From NCBI GenBank assembly GCA_017983695.1, contig JAGOAX010000008.1, positions 124,001 to 188,000 on the forward strand: 64,000 bases of DNA, given 5' to 3'. How positions within the stretch are numbered: the first letter of the stretch is position 1; every line of letters starts with the position of its first letter. A program made the translations under genes and the position numbers. Source of the DNA: Ferruginibacter sp. Its GTDB lineage: Bacteria; Bacteroidota; Bacteroidia; Chitinophagales; Chitinophagaceae. The notes under the pieces were generated by a model. It was given only the letters and a program-made list of their open reading frames with translations. It did not search any database and was not told the DNA's origin. Of the stretch, positions 35,020 to 44,099 are shown piece by piece.

Positions 35020-38000
35020 ATGGCATTATCCCACCTTATTAAATACGTGTACAATAATGGCTCTGATGAAGTGATCCGCCGTGGAAAAAAAATCCAGTCA
35101 ATGGGTTTTGTTGAACTGGTAGAGCATGACCAGCTGATGGGTAGTGTGGTATTCCGTGTAAAAGACGATAGCTACAGCACTTTTTATAAAGTATATATTC
35201 AAAAGTATGCCGATCCGAAAAGTATTACAGTTCGTTGTGCATGCCCTTATAATTTAGGAGATATTTGCCGCCACGAAGCAGCTGCAATGCTTAGGTTGCA
35301 GGAAATGGTGGATAAAAATATGCTGGGCAATACGGTAATGCAGTACAACCAGCGGCACACCGTTGCCAAAATGAAATTTATTGAGCTGAAGATGATAAAA
35401 CTTTTTTCATCTCCGGGTATATATGAACAGGCAGAAAATATTTTACGTTCCTCCAAAGCCAATATTTTAAAAGCAGCAGACGAAAGAGTGGAAGCAGAAC
35501 TGGATTACGAAGGCCAAACCTTTCCGTTAGTACTTCAGAAAAATGATGAACGCAATTTTGATACCTCCTGCAAATGTGGCGAAACCGAACATCCGCTTTG
35601 CGAACACAAAACCATGCTGTTCCTGCAATTGTTAAACGCCTATGGCCCTTATTATTTTGATACCATCCGTAACTGGGATAAAGAAAAAAATAAACTGCTG
35701 CAGATATATGGTTATAGTTTAGACGATGATCTTACCGGAAAATTTGAGTTTACTTATAAAGATGGAAAGCCGTTTTTAAAAGTACTGGATACCTCAATAA
35801 AACGGGTAGTGGCTCCATCGGGAATTACTACAAGGCCTGCTGAAGTTTTTGTAATACCTGAGGTTGTGCCTGATACAGAAAATACTGCAGCAACACAAGC
35901 CGAAAAAAAGCTGGGTATTGTATTCAATTATAATGCTCCGGCATATCCCTACTTTACAGTTGACGTTATACAGGGCGATGCGGATGAAGAAAGTAAAAAA
36001 TTTACCGGCAAAACAGAAAAGATCGACCTGACAAAATTTGTAAATACAGATGCTTTTAGCGAAGAAGACAAACAGCTATTGCAACAGGTACGTAAACTGC
36101 AACAAAGCGAAATAAATAAATACCTCGATCGTAACTCACCCTTCAGCGGAATTTGGGAAAACATCATTCAAACAGAAGGCGATGAATTACCGGAGGAAAC
36201 AAAGAGCCTGATGGCAGAATACCTTCAGCCAAAACTTAAAAAAATATTTGAAGAGCAGGCTGCCAATAATTTCATTTTTTTTCTGCCTGAGAAAAAAACA
36301 TTTAAAACAGAGAATTTAAAAGAGATTGAATTAAGCGATCATTTTATTTCGCCTGTATTTAAGGTGTTGGCAAAAAACAGTCATTTTGAAATTGCCTGTA
36401 CTGTTAAGTTGCTGAATCAAACTATTCCTTTTGCAGAAAATGAATGCAACAGCAGCCTTGTTTTTTTACATGATAAAACCATCTACCTCTGGCAAAAACC
36501 TGAAGATATTTTACAGGCAGAAAAATTTTTAAAAGAAGGCAACATACAGTTAAGCAAAGAAAACTGGGCCGAAAAAATGCAGAAGGTAATAATGCCTTTA
36601 ATAAAAGAATATCATGTAGAGTTTGATAAAAGCCTGATAAGAGAAATAAAAAGCGGGGAGCCGGAAGTAAAATTACAGTTACAGGAAAAAGGTGACTACC
36701 TGGTGTTTCAACCCATATTTACTTACCAGGGTTTTGAAACAAAAGCTACAGATAAAGAAACCATTACAATACCGGATGGTGATAAAATTTTAATAGTACA
36801 CCGCAACAAAGAAGCAGAAGAGGGTTTTTTACAAAAACTGGAAGGCCTTCACTCTTTATTTGTACGGCCACACCACGATAACAGCAGCCTTGTATTAAAA
36901 GGCGCTGATGTGTTACGCAATAACTGGTTCTTTTTATTTGTAGATGCTATGAATGAAATGAAAGTGCCAGTATATGGCTTTGAAGCATTGAAAAATTTTC
37001 GTTTTAATACGGCAAGGCCAAACACACATATACATGTAAGCAGTGGATTGGATTGGTTTGATGCAAAAGTAGAAATTGAATTTGGACAACAACGTGTTGG
37101 TATCGATGACATAAAAAAAGCATTGGTCAACAAACAATCTTTTGTACAGTTAGGTGATGGAACATTAGGTATTTTACCAGACGAATGGCTGAAACGATAT
37201 TCTTTATTATTTAAAGTTGGCGATGACAGAAGCAATCGCCTGCGCTTATCAAAATACCACATGAGTGTTATTGATGAGCTGTACGAAAACCGGGATGAGA
37301 CCGAATTAAGTTTTGAGCTGGATGAGAAATTTGAACGCTTAAGAGAGTTTAAAAATATCCCCGAAATTCCTGCGCCGGAACACCTGCAACCAATTTTACG
37401 GCCTTATCAAACATCGGGTTTTCAATGGTTGAGTTATTTAAATGATGTTAGCTGGGGTGGTATACTAGCCGACGATATGGGTTTGGGTAAAACGATACAG
37501 GCATTAACAATGATGCATCATTACAAAGCATCAACAGGAAATTTAAAAGCCATTGTTGTTTGCCCTACCACACTAATTTATAACTGGAAAAATGAGGTAG
37601 AGAAGTTCACCCCAACTTTAAGCTGGCATATTCATCATGGAAGTTTACGAAGCCGCAGTGCAGAAGATATGCAGAAGCACAATATCATCATCACCACTTA
37701 TGGCACATTAAGAAGCGATATACAACTGTTGTTAAAAATAAAGTTCGACTATGTTGTACTTGATGAAAGCCAGGCAATAAAAAACCCTTCATCTAAAGTA
37801 ACCAAAGCAGCATGTTTGCTTGAAGCAAAAAACAGGTTATGTATGAGCGGTACGCCGTTGCAGAATAATACCTTTGATATTTTTGCACAGATGAATTTTT
37901 TAAACCCCGGCCTGCTGGGCAGCATGGAGTTTTTTAGAAATGAATTTGCGACACCTATTGATAAATTTGGCGAACAGGAACAAAAAGACCACCTGAGGAA

Positions 38001-38784
38001 ATTGTTGTATCCTTTTATTTTAAGAAGAACCAAAGAACAGGTTGCAAAAGACCTGCCCGAAAAAACAGAAACCATTTTGTTTTGCGAAATGGAAAAAGAG
38101 CAACGTGAAATTTATGAAGCCTACCGCAACAGCTTCAGGGATAAAATACTGGGCGAAATTGATACACAGGGTATCAACAAAAGCCAGTTAACAATCTTAC
38201 AGGGTTTAATGAAACTGCGGCAGATCTGCGACAGCCCGGCAATTTTAAATGAAGAGGATAAATATCCTAACCACTCTATAAAGCTTGAAGAATTAACAAG
38301 GGAGATAACAGAAAATATTGGCGAACACAAGGCGTTGGTTTTCTCCCAGTTTTTAGGAATGTTGGCTTTAATAAAACAAAAATTAACCGAAGACGGAATA
38401 CCGTTTGAATATTTTGATGGCAGTACTTCTGCACAAGACAGGGAAAAAGCTATTCAGAATTTTCAAAATAATGATGTGTGCAGGGTATTTTTAATTTCGC
38501 TTAAAGCTGGTGGTGTGGGTTTAAACCTTACTGCTGCCGATTATGTGTACATTGTTGATCCCTGGTGGAACCCTGCCGTAGAGCAGCAGGCAATTGACAG
38601 AACGCACCGTATTGGGCAAACCAAAAACATTTTTGCGTACCGTATGATCTGTATCGATACTATTGAAGATAAAATATTACAACTGCAGGAACGCAAACGT
38701 AAATTAGCAAGCGAATTAATTGCCGACGATGCCAGCTTTGTAAAAGCACTGAGCAAATCGGATGTGGAATATTTGTTTAGCTAA
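35020..38784 (+). CDS. SNF2-family DNA-dependent ATPase with SWIM zinc fingers
   Basis: This 1254-residue protein has two cysteine/histidine clusters near the N terminus. One is a standard SWIM finger (C73, C75, C83, H85); the second is SWIM-like (C184, C186, C194, H196). A long middle region follows, then an SNF2 helicase: Walker A DDMGLGKT at 818-825, DESQ at 915-918, MSGTPLQNN, and the C-terminal helicase lobe with SLKAGGVGLNLTAADYV and DPWWNPAVEQQAIDRTHRIGQT. Such proteins remodel protein-DNA complexes, and related ones displace RNA polymerase. Substrate is unknown. No methylase or nuclease partner is adjacent. Confidence 0.93.
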   Translation: MALSHLIKYVYNNGSDEVIRRGKKIQSMGFVELVEHDQLMGSVVFRVKDDSYSTFYKVYIQKYADPKSITVRCACPYNLGDICRHEAAAMLRLQEMVDKNMLGNTVMQYNQRHTVAKMKFIELKMIKLFSSPGIYEQAENILRSSKANILKAADERVEAELDYEGQTFPLVLQKNDERNFDTSCKCGETEHPLCEHKTMLFLQLLNAYGPYYFDTIRNWDKEKNKLLQIYGYSLDDDLTGKFEFTYKDGKPFLKVLDTSIKRVVAPSGITTRPAEVFVIPEVVPDTENTAATQAEKKLGIVFNYNAPAYPYFTVDVIQGDADEESKKFTGKTEKIDLTKFVNTDAFSEEDKQLLQQVRKLQQSEINKYLDRNSPFSGIWENIIQTEGDELPEETKSLMAEYLQPKLKKIFEEQAANNFIFFLPEKKTFKTENLKEIELSDHFISPVFKVLAKNSHFEIACTVKLLNQTIPFAENECNSSLVFLHDKTIYLWQKPEDILQAEKFLKEGNIQLSKENWAEKMQKVIMPLIKEYHVEFDKSLIREIKSGEPEVKLQLQEKGDYLVFQPIFTYQGFETKATDKETITIPDGDKILIVHRNKEAEEGFLQKLEGLHSLFVRPHHDNSSLVLKGADVLRNNWFFLFVDAMNEMKVPVYGFEALKNFRFNTARPNTHIHVSSGLDWFDAKVEIEFGQQRVGIDDIKKALVNKQSFVQLGDGTLGILPDEWLKRYSLLFKVGDDRSNRLRLSKYHMSVIDELYENRDETELSFELDEKFERLREFKNIPEIPAPEHLQPILRPYQTSGFQWLSYLNDVSWGGILADDMGLGKTIQALTMMHHYKASTGNLKAIVVCPTTLIYNWKNEVEKFTPTLSWHIHHGSLRSRSAEDMQKHNIIITTYGTLRSDIQLLLKIKFDYVVLDESQAIKNPSSKVTKAACLLEAKNRLCMSGTPLQNNTFDIFAQMNFLNPGLLGSMEFFRNEFATPIDKFGEQEQKDHLRKLLYPFILRRTKEQVAKDLPEKTETILFCEMEKEQREIYEAYRNSFRDKILGEIDTQGINKSQLTILQGLMKLRQICDSPAILNEEDKYPNHSIKLEELTREITENIGEHKALVFSQFLGMLALIKQKLTEDGIPFEYFDGSTSAQDREKAIQNFQNNDVCRVFLISLKAGGVGLNLTAADYVYIVDPWWNPAVEQQAIDRTHRIGQTKNIFAYRMICIDTIEDKILQLQERKRKLASELIADDASFVKALSKSDVEYLFS

Positions 38785-38788
38785 ACTA

Positions 38789-38923
38789 CTAAGATGTAAT
38801 AAAATCTTTCAGTCTTTTAAACTCCCTGTTATGAGAAGATTGGAAGAAGCTGTTAAAAACAGTACTTAACGATTTTAGCAATACTGCGAAAGCAGTGGGT
38901 TGGGATGATTCGATTTTTTTCAT
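38789..38923 (-). CDS. Possible small protein, 44 residues
   Basis: From ATG 38923 the frame reads MKKIESSQPTAFAVLLKSLS, TVFNSFFQSSHNREFKRLKD and FITS, ending at TAG 38789-38791. It is amphipathic, without cysteines or a membrane segment. No family is recognised. It is antisense-oriented to the SNF2 gene and ends 5 bases beyond it. It could be chance, but it is the best frame in a gap of almost 500 bases. Confidence 0.35.
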   Translation of the reverse strand: MKKIESSQPTAFAVLLKSLSTVFNSFFQSSHNREFKRLKDFITS

Positions 38924-39026
38924 AGTGTTATCGGATTTTGAACTTTAAAATTACAAATTGTACCACCTTGTTGTCAAGAGTGTTTTTGCTGATTTATAGG
39001 GTCCGGTATTTTCCGAATGGATTAGG

Positions 39027-39188
39027 TTATTTTACAAGTGGTCCCTGCCATTTACGTCTGAACTGCTTGCCTTTTTTATAGTAACGTATAGGATATACAT
39101 CCGGGTTTTGGCGGAGCTTCCCTAAAAAATTCATTACTACCTGCACCAAAAGGTTTTTTGTTTTTTGTTGGTTATTGGGTGTTTTCAT
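39027..39188 (-). CDS. Possible small basic protein, 53 residues
   Basis: From ATG 39188 the frame reads MKTPNNQQKTKNLLVQVVMN, FLGKLRQNPDVYPIRYYKKG and KQFRRKWQGPLVK, ending at TAA 39027-39029. It is strongly basic at the C terminus, which would suit nucleic-acid binding. Codon use resembles the neighbours. No family is recognised. It may form a pair with the 44-residue frame below it. Confidence 0.4.
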   Translation of the reverse strand: MKTPNNQQKTKNLLVQVVMNFLGKLRQNPDVYPIRYYKKGKQFRRKWQGPLVK

Positions 39189-39280
39189 AGTACAAAACAT
39201 TATCTTTTTATGTAACGTAGGGCAATAAAAAAATATTGCATTTCCGGTAAGAAATGTTTAGCAAATACAATGCCGCTCAA

Positions 39281-42200
39281 TTAATTTAACCGGTAAACCT
39301 GGGCAGGGGCGCTATTTTTAAGAATAATTAAGGTTTTATTGTCTTTCCAATAAACCATTTTACGGCTTTCGCCCCTTACTTTCAATCCATCAACAGTATG
39401 TGGCATAACACTGAATGCGCCTTTACCATTTCCCTGTAACAGGGCAGCAGCAGCAGCATCGTAATTACCTACCATTACTGCCGCATCATTACTATTGCCG
39501 CAAACCAGTATATCTTTTATGCCGTCTTTATCAAAATCATCAATCACCATATCATTTATGTTAGACAGTTGTGCTTTTTCGGGGAAGGGAACAAACCGGA
39601 ATGCCCCATTGCCTTCATTGAGCAGTACCCCGGATTCAAAAAACCTGGTGGTATATATATCCATACCCTTTTGTTGATCTGCAGTAAAAAGTTTATCGAG
39701 TGTTGTGCCGGAATAATCTTTGTAGCGGATGAATTTTTTCCGCATGGCAGGCATCTGGTCTATCAGTTGGTCACGGCTAAAAAGCGGGTAACATTTCCCC
39801 TGTATGTAATAGCCCAAAACAGCATCGTAGCTTCCGTTATTATCAAAATCTTTTGCATACACCGTACAGGGATTATAATAATTTCCTTTAATGCTTGCAT
39901 TAGTTCCCCGGTTACCCAAAATAATATCCTGGTCGCCATCATTGTCCACATCTTCTGTTTTTAAACAATACCACCAGCCACTAAATTCATCAAGACTTAT
40001 TGTGGTATCTTTTTTTGTTGCAGGAGAAACAAAACTTACGGTTTGCATTGCTTTTTTAAATTGGCCGTTCTGCACTTTATAAATACCAACAGGCATCCAC
40101 TCGCCTGATATTGTTAATTCATTTTTACCATCGCCATCCACATCGCTCCACGCAGCACAATTAACCACACCTGGGTTAAGCAACTCTGCTGCAGCTGTTG
40201 CTGTTATATTTGTAAACACGCCTTTATTATTCTGCAGCAACATACTTTTATCTGCCTGTGGAAATTTACCCGGTAACACATGCCCGCCAACAAACAGATC
40301 CAGATCGCCATCTGCATCATAGTCAAGTGCAGTTACACCAGAGCCATTAAAACCTTCGGTTGGTAATGCTTTGGCTGCTTTTATAAAATTTCCTTTACCG
40401 TCATTAATATACAATCTGTCCTGGTAAAGTTTGTCGCCTGCGGCAAACTCTGCTCCACCGCTTACTACATACAGGTCGTTATCTTTATCTCCGTCTGCAT
40501 CAAAAAATAATGCACTCATGTCTTCATACGCTTTATCTGCAGTAAAAGCAGTTTGCTTTTTTTCTGTAAAAGAACCATCAGCGTTTTGTACCATCAGTTT
40601 GCCCTCTATGCCAGCAGCGCCACCAATAAAAATATCGGACCTGCCATCTTCGTTAACATCTGCCGATGCGTAGTAAGGGCCCTTGCGGCTGCATTTGTAT
40701 GGGATTAAAGGCTCTCTTTTAAAATCTATATAATCGTTTTCAGTTTGTTTGTATTTAATTTTATTTTGTGCGGTAATGTCTGTAAATAAAGTTGGTTTGG
40801 TTTCTGTTACCGGTGTGCCGGGCTTTGCATCAGATTCATAAATTGATAATACCTGGTCGGCTTTTACATTTTCTAAAACTATTTTTTTAAGAAGGGGGAA
40901 TGTTATTTCAACACGGGGAATAACTGTTTGTGCGCCTGTACCAAAATGCAACACATGCTCCATACTTGATATAAACCCTCGTTGCGGATTATAGCGTTGC
41001 ATTTGTATCTGCCCTTTGGCATCGGTTAATTTTACTGTAGCACCATATACTTCTTCGGTTGATGTTGATGTTTTTAAAAACTTAAATCTTAAATAGTGAG
41101 CGGCAGCGGCATCATCACTGGTATTGTTTTTAAAAACAAAAGCAATATCATCTACATTGTTTACCACCAGATCCAGGTCGCCGTCATTATCCAGGTCGGC
41201 ATAAGCTGCACCGCTTGAAAATGATGCCGGTTGATCCATCCATACATTGCTGTAATTATCAAAAGTTAAACTGCCGTTGTTATGGTAGAGATAATTTTTT
41301 GTTTTTACCGAGGGTATGCTCTGCAGCCATGTATCCAGATTAACACTCTGGCCCCGGTTCATCGAATTGATAATGGAGTCTAGTATAAAAACCTTATAAT
41401 CCCAATCCGTAATATCTCTTTTAATTCCATTGGTAACATAAATATCCTTCCAGCCATCATTATCAAAATCTACAATCAATGGTGCCCAGCTCCATTCCGT
41501 TTCTGCAACACCGGCATGGTTTGCTATTTCGCTAAATGTGCCATCAGTATTATTCAGTTGTAAACTGTTTCTTGGATATTGGTAAAACAAATTAAACTGC
41601 AGCAGCAATTGAAACTTATCATAATTCTGATTTACTGCAAACAATTGCTTTTGCCTTCTCGGTTCTTCAACAGCCATATCCACCACATAAATATCTTCCA
41701 GTCCATCGTTGTTTATATCGTTAACATCCGAGCCCATTGCAGAAAAACTGGTATGGCTTAAATAAGATGTCATCTTATCTGTAAATGTTCCGTTTTTGTT
41801 ATTGATAAATATAAAATCGGGCTTGTTAAAATCGTTGGCTACATAAATATCAGGCCAGCCATCAGCATTAAAATCACCAAGCGAAGCACTTAATCCAAAC
41901 GCATGAGTTATAAGGCCGGCTTTTTTTGTAACATCAATAAATTTTCCGCCCCTGTTTTCAAACAGCCTGTCGCTTACATATACACTGGTGGTATCTTCTA
42001 CATAAACCAGTTTACCATTTTCCATCCTGGCCGGTATCATCATCGATTTACTGAAATCATGCTGGTGGTTTACAAAAAAAACATCTTTGTCGCCATCGTT
42101 ATCATAATCAAAAAAATAAGATTGAATGGTATAGCTGGCATCTTCTAATCCCATTGCTGCCGCATTATTTGTAAAGGTGAGGTTACGGTTATTGATATAG

Positions 42201-42628
42201 ACCATCTTTTTTCTTAATGCAGGATCTTTAAATCCAGATTTACATACCACAATATCAAGGTACCCATCGCCATTGATGTCAACCATATTAACCCCGGTCT
42301 TAATCCCTTCGCCACCATTTACACCTGCAGTTGCAGTAATATCTTTAAACTGAAGATTGCCCTGGTTTAAATAAAGCTTATTGTATCCTCTTGTAGATGA
42401 AAAATAAATATCGGGTAAGCCATCATTATTAATATCACCAATACTTACACCTCCGCCAATGTAAAGGTTTTCGTACAGGTACATAAACATGTTGGCATCT
42501 TCAACAATATCATTTCTAAAGTTAATGCCGGTAGTTTCCTGTTGCAGTAACGTAAATTTTTTTTGCTGCGCCGTAACAGAAAAAAATAATGCTAATAATA
42601 GTGTTATACAAAATGTTCGTAAAAGCAT
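39281..42628 (-). CDS. CRTAC1-family FG-GAP/VCBS repeat protein with ASPIC/UnbV domain
   Basis: This 1115-residue exported protein has a signal peptide ending near FSVTAQ. Many FG-GAP/VCBS repeats with calcium-type loops are visible, such as DINNDGLPDIYF, DINGDGYLDIVV, DYDNDGDKDVFF, DLDNDGDLDLVV and DVDNDGDQDIIL, which build beta-propellers. An ASPIC/UnbV segment lies mid-protein (VYGATVKLTDAKGQIQMQRYNPQRGFISS). It is probably on the cell surface and binds carbohydrate or protein. It is encoded 5 bases after the haloperoxidase-like gene and clearly shares its transcript; this pairing recurs in Bacteroidota. Confidence 0.9.
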   Translation of the reverse strand: MLLRTFCITLLLALFFSVTAQQKKFTLLQQETTGINFRNDIVEDANMFMYLYENLYIGGGVSIGDINNDGLPDIYFSSTRGYNKLYLNQGNLQFKDITATAGVNGGEGIKTGVNMVDINGDGYLDIVVCKSGFKDPALRKKMVYINNRNLTFTNNAAAMGLEDASYTIQSYFFDYDNDGDKDVFFVNHQHDFSKSMMIPARMENGKLVYVEDTTSVYVSDRLFENRGGKFIDVTKKAGLITHAFGLSASLGDFNADGWPDIYVANDFNKPDFIFINNKNGTFTDKMTSYLSHTSFSAMGSDVNDINNDGLEDIYVVDMAVEEPRRQKQLFAVNQNYDKFQLLLQFNLFYQYPRNSLQLNNTDGTFSEIANHAGVAETEWSWAPLIVDFDNDGWKDIYVTNGIKRDITDWDYKVFILDSIINSMNRGQSVNLDTWLQSIPSVKTKNYLYHNNGSLTFDNYSNVWMDQPASFSSGAAYADLDNDGDLDLVVNNVDDIAFVFKNNTSDDAAAAHYLRFKFLKTSTSTEEVYGATVKLTDAKGQIQMQRYNPQRGFISSMEHVLHFGTGAQTVIPRVEITFPLLKKIVLENVKADQVLSIYESDAKPGTPVTETKPTLFTDITAQNKIKYKQTENDYIDFKREPLIPYKCSRKGPYYASADVNEDGRSDIFIGGAAGIEGKLMVQNADGSFTEKKQTAFTADKAYEDMSALFFDADGDKDNDLYVVSGGAEFAAGDKLYQDRLYINDGKGNFIKAAKALPTEGFNGSGVTALDYDADGDLDLFVGGHVLPGKFPQADKSMLLQNNKGVFTNITATAAAELLNPGVVNCAAWSDVDGDGKNELTISGEWMPVGIYKVQNGQFKKAMQTVSFVSPATKKDTTISLDEFSGWWYCLKTEDVDNDGDQDIILGNRGTNASIKGNYYNPCTVYAKDFDNNGSYDAVLGYYIQGKCYPLFSRDQLIDQMPAMRKKFIRYKDYSGTTLDKLFTADQQKGMDIYTTRFFESGVLLNEGNGAFRFVPFPEKAQLSNINDMVIDDFDKDGIKDILVCGNSNDAAVMVGNYDAAAAALLQGNGKGAFSVMPHTVDGLKVRGESRKMVYWKDNKTLIILKNSAPAQVYRLN

Positions 42629-42633
42629 AATTT

Positions 42634-43980
42634 TTATTTAATAGCTTTAAGGAAAAGCTTTTTTATAATATAACTGCCAATGGCCCTTCCCTGTAATATA
42701 CTTATCCTTGCAGTTTCAGGATAATGAATGCCTCCATAAACACGGCTGTTGGATGATTGTATTGATGCTTCATAAAAAGAACTAAATTTTCGTGGTGGCA
42801 TACCAAAAGGTATTTCCGTTGCGTCTGTAAATTCAAAATTATCGCCAAGCAAAGCGGTTAATACCGCAGTTGCTGCATTTGAAACAACAGAATGGCCACT
42901 TGTAAATTCCGGGAATGGCGGTGTTTGTATATAAGGCTGCCATTTTTCATAAATAATACGGTTAATAATTGTTATAGGGCGGATAAGGTTAGTGCGGTAT
43001 TTTTCATCCCAGCAACTAATAAAAGCATCAAACATTGCTGTTGTTTCCAACGCATATACCTGCGCCGCTTTAGTTACCGGAACAGCTTTTTTTATGCAGG
43101 CCTGCTTAGCAATCATTACCCAATGCCCGGCAGGAGAAATTTTATGAATGAAATAATTAAGGTGCCCGATGTTGGCAGAAACATTTGGATTGTCATCCCA
43201 ATACAATGCTGTTGCCTTACGTATGGTATCTAATGTTTTACCAATGGTATAGGTCTCCATCATGGTTTTGTAGAATACAGATTTTTTATCCATACTAAAA
43301 ACCAGTTTTTCTTTTGGAGAAAATTGTGATGGTTTGGTAAGCGTTAATGGCCGTATAGTATTCCAGTGTGGTTCCAGCCCCTGTGCATAATCTAATGGTG
43401 TAGGTTGCCAGTCGCCTGCTTTGTTTTTAATTACATAACGTATCAACCCTCTCGATTTAAGATAGTTGTCTCTTTTTGTCCAGGCAATAATGGTATCAGC
43501 AACCAGCTTTCCATATTGAACAGAAATTTTTACAGCGCTGCTGTCGGTGCTTTTATATACAGAGTCTGTAAAAGCAACCCTCCAGTTTTCTATTTTATAT
43601 TCGGTGCCTACTAAACTTTGTGCCACATATGAGAACGAAACACAGGCAGCAATAAAGTTATCAGCCCCTTTGGGAGCTGCAGGAATATTTTTTAACCCAT
43701 TTAATTTCCCGGATAATGTTGGCAATGTTGCATCATCATTCTTTATACACTCATAAAACGCAATATTGGGGTAAACATAAATGCGGCTGGCAATTGGCGG
43801 AGTAAAAAGATCTTCCATAACCGTATTTACCAGGAGGGTGTTTAAATTGTGGAGTACCTGTTCTTTTTGCTGGGCAGTAATATTGGTTAATATTGAGCAA
43901 AAAAATAAGAAAAAAAATAACCTTCTTTTTTTAAACTTGTTTAGGCTCATCATACAGAAACTTTGTTTTGGCTTAAACAA
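42634..43980 (-). CDS. Vanadium-dependent haloperoxidase/PAP2-like secreted protein
   Basis: The protein has 448 residues from the first ATG; M10 or M11 is an equally likely start, directly before a basic-plus-hydrophobic signal peptide ending SILTNITAQ. The family site is present: KYRTNLIRP, then FTSGHSVVSNAATAVL, then SRVYGGIHYPETAR, where the last histidine would ligate vanadate. Such proteins are related to acid phosphatases, so halide oxidation is not proven. The downstream partner is the CRTAC1 protein. Its likely location is the periplasm or outside. Confidence 0.85.
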   Translation of the reverse strand: MFKPKQSFCMMSLNKFKKRRLFFFLFFCSILTNITAQQKEQVLHNLNTLLVNTVMEDLFTPPIASRIYVYPNIAFYECIKNDDATLPTLSGKLNGLKNIPAAPKGADNFIAACVSFSYVAQSLVGTEYKIENWRVAFTDSVYKSTDSSAVKISVQYGKLVADTIIAWTKRDNYLKSRGLIRYVIKNKAGDWQPTPLDYAQGLEPHWNTIRPLTLTKPSQFSPKEKLVFSMDKKSVFYKTMMETYTIGKTLDTIRKATALYWDDNPNVSANIGHLNYFIHKISPAGHWVMIAKQACIKKAVPVTKAAQVYALETTAMFDAFISCWDEKYRTNLIRPITIINRIIYEKWQPYIQTPPFPEFTSGHSVVSNAATAVLTALLGDNFEFTDATEIPFGMPPRKFSSFYEASIQSSNSRVYGGIHYPETARISILQGRAIGSYIIKKLFLKAIK

Positions 43981-44045
43981 ATTTAAAGTAAATAATTGGT
44001 GATTTGGCTTAGGCCTGTTTGTAAATAATCTGCAGATTATATTTT

Positions 44046-44080
44046 ATAAAAAACCGCCCTATTTAAAAATGGGGCGGTTT
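44046..44080 (-). terminator. Rho-independent terminator of the S46 peptidase gene
   Basis: aaaccgccc (44051-44059) pairs with gggcggttt (44072-44080), 20 bases past the stop. A T-run follows on the minus strand. Confidence 0.85.
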
Positions 44081-44099
44081 ACAATTATTTTGCCGGATA

